From: Gautieria morchelliformis
Taxonomy: Eukaryota; Basidiomycota; Agaricomycetes; Gomphales; Gomphaceae
DNA length: 64,000 nt
Direction: 5' to 3'
Assembly: GCA_015179125.1 (NCBI GenBank)
Contig: WHVA01000504.1
Span: 1-64,000 of the forward strand
Shown: piece after piece, positions 50,401 to 58,846 of the stretch
How positions within the stretch are numbered: position 1 is the stretch's first letter
Layout: each line of letters starts with the position of its first letter
Program-made: the position numbers and the translations under genes
The notes under the pieces: model-generated
Told to the model about the DNA's origin: nothing
Database searches by the model: none
Seen by the model: only the letters and a program-made list of their open reading frames with translations

Positions 50401-51476
50401 GCTTCCACCTTCTGTTTGCGTTCCTCCATCGCCGCTGCCACAGATTTAGAGACAATTGCTGCAATGTCCGCCTCCCTGAGGTTTGCGAGGATTCGTGGCT
50501 TGCGAGGTTCAGGACAGTCTGGTGAAATGTGACCAGGTCTCTTACAGTTGTAGCAGGTCCATGTTTCGGTGCGGCGGCGGGATGAGTCAATGTCCATAGG
50601 TGTCGCATTACTGGGTGGTGCTGTGACAACAGGAGCCGTAGGAGGAGTGTGGAGTGGACGGGCAGGAGGAGGGCGATTAGGGACATGAGGTGTCTGTGCC
50701 TTCCTGACCTCTAACAGACGGCGATGATTGCGGTCAATCTGACAGGCTGCTTCCTTCCAGGCTTTGAGGTTGGATGGAAGAAAGGGCTGGGCGTGGATCT
50801 TATCAAGGATACCTGCTGGAAGGCCACGAGCATAGGCATCCTCGAGTGCCTCATCATTAAAGCCTGTCCTGCCTGCCAGGATCTCAAATTGAGCCGTGTA
50901 TTCATCTGCCGACATTCCTGACACCATCCTAAGGTCATGCAGTTTAGTGCGAGCCGTTCTGGCACGATCTGGGTCACCAAAGGCCTCCTCCACACGTTTA
51001 ATGAACCCCTCCAGAGTGGATATAGAGGAGGTGCCATCAATGACAGCCTGTGTCTCGTTGTGTGCCCATATCTCCGCAGAGCCTCCTGTCATGAAGGAAA
51101 GAGCATATAGGATCTTTGTGCGCTCATCTGGGAAGGATGCCGGCTGGACAGCGATGGGCAATCTGATAGACCTGATAAACCCTTCAGTCTCTGCACGGTC
51201 TCCATTGAACTTCTCTGGTTCCGCTGCTTTGATAGAGCAAGTAGATGGAGGGACACTGTGAGGTACTGAGGGCGCAAGGGCTTGAGCAGCAGCAACAGCA
51301 GCGTTGGCGGCAGCATTGGCTAAGTGGTCGTGAACGTTAACAATCTGACTGTGCAGTTCCTGATTCTGCAGTTGAAGTTGCTGCAGCTGCTGTGCTTGGC
51401 TGGAAAGGAGGCCTCGAAGAAATGGCCCATGGTCACCCAGGGAGTCCCAGTATGCGTCTGGGAGTTGGTCTGCCAT
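50370..51476 (-). CDS. gag: Gypsy-3 Gag
   Basis: 368 residues from MADQLPDAYWDSLGDHG (51476); the open frame runs further into the LTR but this Met follows the LTR and leader. A Gln/Leu coiled coil (AQQLQQLQLQNQELHSQI) is followed by a Ty3-type capsid region (EPEKFNGDRAETEGFI, FGDPDRARTARTKLHDLRM, MSADEYTAQFEILAG) and one CCHC knuckle, CYNCKRPGHISPDC. It forms the particle that packages element RNA. Intact. Confidence 0.93.
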   Translation of the reverse strand: MADQLPDAYWDSLGDHGPFLRGLLSSQAQQLQQLQLQNQELHSQIVNVHDHLANAAANAAVAAAQALAPSVPHSVPPSTCSIKAAEPEKFNGDRAETEGFIRSIRLPIAVQPASFPDERTKILYALSFMTGGSAEIWAHNETQAVIDGTSSISTLEGFIKRVEEAFGDPDRARTARTKLHDLRMVSGMSADEYTAQFEILAGRTGFNDEALEDAYARGLPAGILDKIHAQPFLPSNLKAWKEAACQIDRNHRRLLEVRKAQTPHVPNRPPPARPLHTPPTAPVVTAPPSNATPMDIDSSRRRTETWTCYNCKRPGHISPDCPEPRKPRILANLREADIAAIVSKSVAAAMEERKQKVEAPVEDEGKGF

Positions 51477-51536
51477 AGGCTGAGATGAAGGCTGGTTAAG
51501 AAAAGTGTGTGGGGTCGTCCTATGAGCTTGATCTTC

Positions 51537-51879
51537 TGTGAGGGCAACACTAATGACGAAGCCACAACCAAAGATACTCAAGGAGATAAGAGCCGATACT
51601 AGGACAATGACCAACTGTGTAGTGGGTATCCTCAGAGATCAAGCTGAGGAAACGCCACCACACCGGCTACAGTCTTATAGCGCTGGCAAGGCTTACATAA
51701 TAGGGGAGACGGAAACTTGTAGAAGGTTACGGAAGGTGACGGAATGTGACATGTGACAGAAGGTGACAGAAGGTGACATGTGACAGAATGTGACGGAAGG
51801 TTATGGAAACTGACGGAAGGTAACGGAAACTCATGGAAGGAAATAGAAACTTGTGGAAGGAAATGCGTGAACCCTGACA
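51537..51879 (-). repeat. Gypsy-3 5' LTR
   Basis: 343 bp, partner of 45371-45745. It contains a short GTGACAGAAGGTGACATGTGA-like minisatellite around 51735-51800. Confidence 0.9.
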
Positions 51880-53175
51880 CGAACCCCCTTCCCTCGTATT
51901 ATCCGCATCCTCGTCTCTGTTTCCCGACCCCGAACCCATATCCGTTCCCGCTCTTTCCTCTTCCTTATCATCCTTCTCCTTTCCCTTGTCCCCACTTCCC
52001 AAACCCAATCCCCCCACAAACTGGAACCCCTCCCAATCTGCACCTGAACCCGAACCCCAAACCCCGGCTTCTTCAGCTGCACCCGTCCACCATTGAACCC
52101 ACTTGCTAAGACGAGTATTTTGCCAATGCGTTCTCTCAGCAAACTCCAGTATTCCCTGGAGCATATCATGAATCCGCTCAAAGAGCACGTTTTGTTGAGC
52201 CAGAAGCTCCCGAATAGCCGCCGAGGCCTGATCTCCGGAAAGGCCCGTTAACTTGGGCTGCCCGGCCTCGGTAGGCAATCCAGATCCGTTCCCAGATCCC
52301 GACCCTGAAGGACCTGCCTTGATCTCAACTGACGGCTTGGCACCCATCGGCTTCATTGGCGTCGACCTCGGCGTTTTTGCCGCCGGTACCTCGGTCCCAG
52401 CCCCGACCCTGCGCTTCCGCTTCCCCTCGGTAAAGCTGCAATGCACCTTGCATGCATTACAATCTCGACATGCCATATTAGTCCCCCGTATGCAGGAGAC
52501 TTTCCGCCGGTAACAGTTGTCGCAAGGGAACTCCTAAATCAGACAAGTCAGTAGCCGAACTGAGCCATAACAGAAGACTTACTTCTTCCTCCTCTGACTC
52601 CTCCTCCGCCATCTTCCGTTTCTTCGCCCCCGTTGCCTTCGGCTTCGTCTTCGCTTGGCTCCGCTCCCAAGCCTGCAGCGACATCAGGATGCGTGCCTTC
52701 ACGGCAGCCAAATCCACCACCACTAACTCGGGCGAAGGAATCCGAATCTCCTGGCTAACCGAGGCTTGCCGCTCCCAAAATTCCTTAATCATATCATCAA
52801 GACATTGTCTTAGACGAGCACAGGTAGCTACCTCGGCTTTCTTGGCCTCCTCCTCTCGGGCCTTCTTCTCGGCCTCCCGAGCCTCTTCTTTGGCTTCCCG
52901 GGTCCTCCTCGCTTCTTCCTTGGCTTCCCGCGCCTTACGCTTTTCCTCCTCGGCTTTCGCCTTGCGTTGCCGTTCCTGTTCCTCCTCGGCTTCTTTCACC
53001 TTCCGGGCCTCGTCCTCCCTCCTCTTTTTTCCGCCACGTCCTTGCGCTCCTGGGTGAGGCGACACTTCTCCTTCAACTCCTCCCTCTTCCTCTCTGCCTC
53101 TCGTTCCTCACTCTCGAGCTCTGCGTCGAGTTACTCCATTGTGGGCTCTTGGGCGCCTTGGATGTCGGACATGAG
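51880..53175 (-). pseudogene. Antisense accessory gene of Gypsy-2
   Basis: Counterpart of 17435-18444, antisense to Gypsy-2. From about 53170 the frame encodes MSDIQGAQEPTME (a stop follows near 53128), then a long coiled coil (KAREAKEEARRTREAKEEAR), and RQCLDDMIKEFWERQASVSQ and SPELVVVDLAAVKARI, which Gypsy-1 lacks. After an intron at about 52580-52533 come the Cys units (the second reads ACRDCNACKVHC) and the Gly/Ser-rich tail, cut off by the Gypsy-3 LTR at 51880. Both copies keep the splice sites and Cys spacing. Confidence 0.6.
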
Positions 53176-53300
53176 AATTTGAAGATAATGGGAAGAAGCA
53201 GGAAAAGAGACGCGAAACAAAGCTTATGTAATACCCCCATCCCGGCAATCTCCGGGATCTCACTTATGGCCTCATTGGTTCGGCCATAAGGGGGAGGTAC

Positions 53301-53774
53301 TGTTAAGACCCGTTCCCGAGTCCGGACCTGAGGCCTCGGCCTTGGTTCTCGCTCAGGAACCTTTGGGCTTAACTCAGGTTCCCTATCGGTTCATCATTCA
53401 TCCTGATCCCCTTTCCTAGATAGTCCTGTTCCATTTCTGATGATCGTCCGTCGACCCTGCTTCCTGCTCGAGATGGGCATTGATGCCCTCTTTCCGTTCC
53501 TTGCAACTAGTATATAAACCCCCCGTCATGTACACTAATTCCTCAGTTCTGATATCGACTTAGATTCCTCGTATCTTCCACTCCTCTGTCTGATCCTTGT
53601 TCCGAACCTCGGCTTCTAGCCGAACCCGTCCCCGAATCTGTTTCCCGAAATCAGGGCGGAACACTGTAGTGGGCGCAACCTACGAAGTTGAAGCCAAGCC
53701 CTCTGTTTCCGAACTTCGGTTATCCTCGGCTCGGCCCTCGGGTTGAGTCTTAAGTACGACTTACGTTCTTAACA
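53301..53774 (+). repeat. Gypsy-2 3' LTR
   Basis: 474 bp with the PPT AAGGGGGAGGTAC directly before it. Confidence 0.93.
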
Positions 53775-53779
53775 CAAGG

Positions 53780-54410
53780 CAAGTCTTTGCCTCGATCCAA
53801 GTGATGAAATATCTGAAATTTCCAACCGATGCCTCGAATGGACCACACAAATCTGAGACGACGAGATCTCCTATTTCTTCAGGCAGTTTCTCGACTTTCT
53901 GGAATGGAGCTCGCATCTGTTTCCTGTAAGGACAGTTGATACACTGAGGGTTAGAGCTGTGATGAACTCCTGGGTGGAAATTCTTGGGGGTCTGTAACTT
54001 TCTCATGTTCTCGATGGTGTGATAACTCGCGTGTCCTAGTCTATGATGCCATAGAGTAGGTCCGGAGGGTTCTGACACGAGGTCAGCAACTTCGTCTTTG
54101 GATTTAATGGGGAATGCAATGTAAGTGTAGAGGTTGTTCTTCTTTGGTCCATATGCTAATCTCTTTCCATTGAGTACTAGCCATGAGAGGTATTTTCCAA
54201 AATGCACGCTGACATTGGAATTGGTCATTCTTCCTATAGAGAGTAGGTTGGACCTGAGCTTTGGGGCGTAGATGACGTCAACAAGAGTTATGGGTACGTC
54301 TTCAAGTTCCCAGTGAGGATCTGAGACAATTCTGATCCGAATGGTCCCTCGTTGGTCTGCAGTGAAGGACTCCCCGTTGGCTATGTCGATTTTGATCGGT
54401 TGTATTTTAA
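53780..54410 (-). pseudogene. Copia protease end and pre-integrase domain
   Basis: Frame 54228-53761 reads HFGKYLSWLVLNGKRL, then the GAG-pre-integrase block LWHHRLGHASYHTIENMRKL and CINCPYRKQ (HHCC zinc site), SDLCGPFEASVGNFRYF. Upstream, to about 54410, DIANGESFTADQRGTI is the end of the protease. The element stops there, so it is 5'-truncated. Confidence 0.85.
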
Positions 54411-55288
54411 GTACTATAATACACTGCTTTTCTGTGTTTTACAACTGCAGTTTTCAGTACAAATACCACTGAAATTCAGTGTGAAATGTTTCTGAAAGGA
54501 CCATTCTCTCTACTAGATTTCGGGGTTGCGCCAATTGACCGGTGCACTTAAATTCAGGTACGCATTCGCAGCCCAGTGATGTTGAAAAAACTGATAAGTA
54601 GGGGATGCCGTTGAGAGCAAGTTTGACCGGGTTAATTGGTCGTCTTGGCTACTATGCTCTGAAGACAAATAAGGCCTGGAGATGTGGAGTTGGACATGGA
54701 CATATAAGGTATCTCCGTATATATGTCGAAACTTGATCGAAACTGACCCCATCAACAGACGTTTAAAACTTAGAGTCTGATCTTCCACGCGTCAAGGATG
54801 CATGCAGATCTTCAACTACCATGTCAACGCTGTTTCTGGAGATAGCGGCGTCTGCGTCTGGCAAGGCTACTTTCTTATGCGTCAGCCACACAATTTGCAT
54901 CTCGTCTGAACACACAGACTGTTGACAGTTCAATTTACGCTCTACCCTGCTGGTCGGTTGTTCATATTCGACATGGATATTTGACTTTGCAAATGTGAAC
55001 AATAAATATACACAACGCCCACTTTTGCCCAAGAGCTCCCACCAGGCTTATGATCTAGCCAATTTCCACGAAGACATACTTTTCACTGGCGTCGCCGCAA
55101 ACGGTATCCGTAATGGCCTGTATCCCGTTTGCCCTCATAGGTTTCCTTCTCTGACAATAAATTAACGACAGTTGCCATCCGCACAATTCTTCCATCGATC
55201 TCGCAGATAAGCACTTAAAATCGGTACCATCTGCACTGATATATCGGTGCATAATGTACTTAAGGTAAGTGCCCGGTCTTCCTGCAGT
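54411..55288. other. Low-copy stretch with short minus-strand frames
   Basis: About 0.9 kb not matched elsewhere in the window. Minus frames 55252-55055, 55032-54763 and 54788-54513 could be exons of one decayed gene but show no motif I know. A 15-bp palindrome CACTGAAATTCAGTG lies near 54473. Nothing firm can be called. Confidence 0.3.
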
Positions 55289-55484
55289 GCAGAGTGGGTC
55301 TTTAGCAAGTCAAATCTATATTTCAAAACTAATGCTGGCACACCACGTGATCCAGGCGATCGCTTACGTCTAGGGGTGCTGGTTCCTGGGTGTCTTCATT
55401 GTAGTAGATCAATCCGAGTTGATAAATGGATCGAAGTGCCAATGTGTCACCTAGTGTCACGGACATTCACGGTCTTCTGGTGCC

Positions 55485-55490
55485 TATAAG
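55485..55490 (+). promoter_or_regulatory. TATA-like box of CFEM copy 2
   Basis: TATAAG in the same context as copy 1, 133 bp before the ATG at 55623. The leader differs by the length of a C run. Confidence 0.4.
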
Positions 55491-55622
55491 TACCATCTCC
55501 GCAAGCATTAATGTCAAGCTTTCGTTTCGGCCCCCCCCCCCCCCATCACCCAGGGTTAAAAGCTACCAAGGTTGGTCCTGTATACCGTCCAGTCTACCCC
55601 GTTCTCACTCCCGACGCACAGG

Positions 55623-56303
55623 ATGCTTTCCACATTCCTCCTCTCGTTGCTCGCTGCATTGTCGTTCCTCGGCGTTCATGCCCATAGCAGCGCTGCTTCG
55701 TCTGCTGCCGCCCTCCCAACGTCCATAAGTCAGGTTCCTCCCTGCGTATTGAACTGTACCACAACCGCGGCTACCCAGGCAGGGTGCAGTGGCATGTGAG
55801 TATAGATCCTGTCGTCTGCTGATAGCTCTAGTCATGTCTGGCTGACTTTTCTATTGGCAGCACTGACCTTACGTGTGTCTGCACCTCGTCCAAGTTCCAG
55901 ACCGCCGCACTCTCGTGTCTCCAAGCGAGTTGCTCCGCATCAGACCAAGCATCTGCTACCGGGCTGCAAAGCACTCTCTGCGGTGAGTATGCAGTCTCCA
56001 AAACATGGACTCCTCTAATGTCGATCTTTTTCTGTTCAACCAGCCTCAGTAAATGCTAGCGCCGGGTCAGGCTCAGCGTCCGCCGCAGCTTCTGCCACAT
56101 CCCCTGCTTCCGCCTCCGCAACTCAGAGTAGTGCTGCATCCGGTCCAGGCTCAGCGTCCGCCGTAGCTTCTCCCACATCCCCTGCTTCCGCCTCCGCAAC
56201 TCATAGTAGTGCTGCATCCGGTCTTACCATATCATTTGGTACGGGCCCAATCATTGGATTCGTTACTGTCCTGGCTGGAATCATTACTGGAACTTTGCTT
56301 TGA
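55623..56303 (+). CDS. CFEM-domain GPI-anchored secreted protein, copy 2
   Basis: Exons 55623-55795, 55861-55982 and 56044-56303; 184 residues. Same layout as copy 1: signal peptide (LLSLLAALSFLGVHA), eight-Cys CFEM domain, Ser/Ala stalk and hydrophobic GPI tail. Substitutions are few and the eight Cys are kept, which suggests both copies are functional. The stalk is 25 residues longer through a tandem copy of a 78-bp segment (less one Ala codon) between about 56100 and 56220. About 320 bp after the stop, the 6.1-kb DNA element begins, so only the 3' flank was hit. Confidence 0.9.
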
Positions 56304-56622
56304 ATCCGTCATCAGGGCATCAAACTGTGATGTGTTCAAAATACGTCCTTCTAGTCGCGCACATCATTACTGTATAAGAACTTGGTGAATGACTGGTGCA
56401 CCCTCAAATATACATAATTTCTTGACAGACATCATCATGTGTCTAGACACATCAGTGCCTACCACAGATATTACACTAGTCGCCTGGAGAAATCATGCCA
56501 CTTATGAAAGTGCCAACAACATACCACAACCATGGCTGGGCGTTAACCAAATGGTCACACTCAACTCATCATCATGAGAACAGCCAAGGGCGTACTATAG
56601 AAAGAAACTGTTGCATCCCATT

Positions 56623-56775
56623 TAGTGTTCTGCAAAGCCCGGCTCGGCTCAAAAGCCCCGGCTTCGGCTCGGCTCACGCCGGCTCGGGCTCACAGAATTC
56701 AGGGCCGGGCCCTGAGTGCCGGCTTGGGCTCGGCTCGGGCTTGGCCCGGCTTAAGCCGGGGCTCTTCAGTGGGAA
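56623..56775 (+). repeat. Left TIR and subterminal GC-rich repeats
   Basis: TIR 56623-56644, then many GGCTCGG/CCGGCTT words up to about 56770. A matching arrangement is inverted at 62595-62765. Confidence 0.85.
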
Positions 56776-56830
56776 ATATCGACCGAGGGGATGCAACGCC
56801 GAAGTGGAAATTCTATGTACTTTTAACTAG

Positions 56831-57052
56831 CTAGTCGTATTCTATATCGACTTCGCTCTCCCCCTCCACAAGCTCACAGTCACTGGAGAGGTCAATGACC
56901 TCTCCCGGTGTCTGAGGCACCTCCGGACCTTCGTCCATTAATTCGAGCTCATAAGAAGACGACGGAGCTGAATCCCGTAGTATCAACTTTGTCTTCAGTC
57001 CGCATTTGACGACCTGGTACGGTGCGTGAGCACCGTCACCTCTAGATTGCAC
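56831..57052 (-). CDS. Small acidic protein or exon in the DNA element
   Basis: 73-codon frame ending in a very acidic tail (DCELVEGESEVDIEYD). It has GDGAHAPYQVVKCGLKTK near its start. A related string, GDDAHAPYLECFN, is readable on the + strand at about 62005-62045 near the other end of the element, so this may be one exon of a gene type that recurs there. No function is known. An acceptor-like TCTAG precedes the block, so the ATG may not be the true start. Confidence 0.35.
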   Translation of the reverse strand: MQSRGDGAHAPYQVVKCGLKTKLILRDSAPSSSYELELMDEGPEVPQTPGEVIDLSSDCELVEGESEVDIEYD

Positions 57053-57344
57053 ATCGGAGATTTTAGAATACAGAATTTATATACCTACAATCCACGTCTT
57101 GACCCTGTGCCCATGGGCGCTATAGTTACCGTTGTTATTGCTTCCGCCCATTATGACTACTAACCAGTATAATCGGAACCCTACAGGGAGGAACCAATAC
57201 ACGGAGTGTCGTGCGTGCACCATCCCCATACAACTATAATTGTACTAGTCTAAGTGAAAATCTACTGAAGCCGAGCCAAACGACGAGGTAATAAGCAATC
57301 ACCTAATCGAATATCACCGTCGCGGCATCACAAGTGGAAAACAA

Positions 57345-58723
57345 ATGAGCGAGTTACTTTGGGTCGAGCACCAGGTGAAAATAAGGTAAATAAACACTTT
57401 CTTCCTTTGAATAGCAACTCAGGACAATCAGTGGAACGACTGTAGATCGTCGGCGTGCAGTATTAGGACTCACTGCTTCCGGTGCAACAACTCGTGCTCT
57501 CCCAGAGACTGTAAAGCGGCAACTTGTTTTAGATCAAATGGCAAAGGATCCTACGCGGCAACGTGGGCCCAAACTTATCGTGGAGGCCATTGCTAGGGAG
57601 ACTGGGAACCATTTAACTCAGTAAGTCAAATAGGTAGCTGTTTCGGTCTTGACTTACGTTGACCGTTCAAGGGAGTATGTTAGGGATGAGATGCGGATCC
57701 AAGATCCACTAGGGTTTGAGCTTCGTGAACCTACCGCTAAGAAAATATCCCGGCAAGCGTTAGTTGTCCTTGGACCACATCATGAGTGGAGCGGGGACGG
57801 TCATGACAAACTATCAAAGATTGGGTTTCCGGTTTGGGCCCTTCGAGACGTGTGGTCAGGTAAATGGTTGGGAATCTGGGTGGTTCCCAATAATCGGTTG
57901 AAGCATGCCATCGCATATCTATATTTATCGTTGGTTGAAAGCCTCGGTGGTTCGTGACTTGTGAGACAGTGTAAACTTTGATATATTGCTTATTGGATAT
58001 TAGGTATGCCAATTCAAACCACCACAGACTGTGGCAGCGAAACTATCACAGTTTTCGGCCTTGCACATGCAATGCGGTAGGTATTTATGACATGTTTTGT
58101 TGTGACCAACATATAAGTCTACTGATTGTTTAGGGAACATTTTTCACCGCAACTCTCTACTGATGAACTACCGGCACACAAGTTCCTTAAGTCTGTTCAT
58201 AATACGACAATTGAACAGGGCTGGCTTCAACTTCGGTTACAGTGGGGTGACAACGTAAAAATATTTTGGGAGGCTGGTGATGGTATATACAATCCCTCAA
58301 ATCCAAACCACTAGTGTCATCAATTATTCTATCTCTTAATTGGTGTACTAATATGTTTCAAGTGAACTCGTCCAATGGCTGTGGCCTACAATGATTCAAA
58401 AGAAATTAGATGAGCTTCAAGATCAGTTCAACAATCATGTTGTGCGAAAGGTCAATGGGAAAGTTTTACCATCAGGTGTTTCCCCTAACATTGCATATGC
58501 ATTACCTGACCAATACGGCGGTGAGAATCATCTTCAGCCCATTGACAAACTAGCGGCACAAGGGTTGATGGAAGCTATCGGTGGTAAGGAACTTATTCAG
58601 TTTGTGAGCGAAGAGTATGCTTCACATGCAGCTGAGGTTTTTCATTCACTGGGTGTTGAGAGACTCACGATGCAAAATGTATGGGTTATCTTCAAGGATA
58701 TGTTGCCGCTGATGCATCCCTAA
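57345..58723 (+). CDS. rve/DDE integrase-like protein, candidate transposase
   Basis: 375 residues in six exons: 57345-57374, 57415-57620, 57672-57949, 58004-58076, 58134-58313 and 58363-58723; all GT-AG, phases consistent. The N-terminal region has QRGPKLIVEAIARETGNHLT and LREPTAKKISR. The catalytic core shows Asp in HHEWSGDGHDKL, Asp in TTTDCGSET and Glu in TTIEQGWLQLR, a full D-D-E set. RDVWSGKWLGIWVVPNNR and VSPNIAYALPDQYGGENHL complete the family pattern known to me from integrase-core proteins of agaricomycetes. No stop interrupts it. As the only recombinase inside the TIRs it is the likely transposase, though that is inference. The start ATG could be further upstream. Confidence 0.82.
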
Positions 58724-58846
58724 TTCAAAAAAGAATTATTTTTTTGCCATTCAGAATGAAGACAGAATGAACATTTAAATCTTCAACAATGGGTGATTAA
58801 AGGAACCATAGTAAACTAGCGATGAAGAAACTATGCCATCGTAATT

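Larger units (their letters stand above)
45371..51879 (-). mobile_element. Gypsy-3 (Tf2-like chromovirus), coding-intact
   Basis: 6.5-kb minus-strand element. LTRs 45371-45745 and 51537-51879, TGTGAGGGCAAC to ACCCTGACA. PPT GAGAGGGGGGTGA precedes the 3' LTR. Gag, a 1,408-codon pol frame and a third ORF are all open. The flanks GAGAC and CGAAC do not match, and Gypsy-2 sequence that should lie between them is missing. Confidence 0.92.
37925..53774 (+). mobile_element. Gypsy-2 LTR retrotransposon with nested insertions
   Basis: Plus strand, TSD CAAGG (37920-37924 and 53775-53779) inside Copia integrase. LTRs 37925-38394 and 53301-53774. Same family as Gypsy-1. It contains a solo Copia LTR, a solo LTR copy B and the complete Gypsy-3. 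The 3' end of the chromodomain, and the 3' exon end of the antisense gene, are missing around Gypsy-3. Confidence 0.93.
34290..54410 (-). mobile_element. Copia retrotransposon, 5'-truncated, interrupted by Gypsy-2
   Basis: Minus-strand Copia. The 3' LTR (34290-35349) is followed inward by a PPT (TTTGAGGGGGTG), RNase H, RT, integrase (to 37919), then after Gypsy-2 the integrase N-terminus and protease end (53780-54410). Order PR-INT-RT-RH marks Copia. There is no gag or 5' LTR beyond about 54410. The LTR family also appears as a solo copy at 42486-44002. Confidence 0.88.

Noticed and set aside
46460-50686. Taking the first Met of the pol frame (50686) as its start
   Set aside because: The first 100 or so codons lie over gag in another frame and have shadow-like composition; true pol sequence begins near the gag end.
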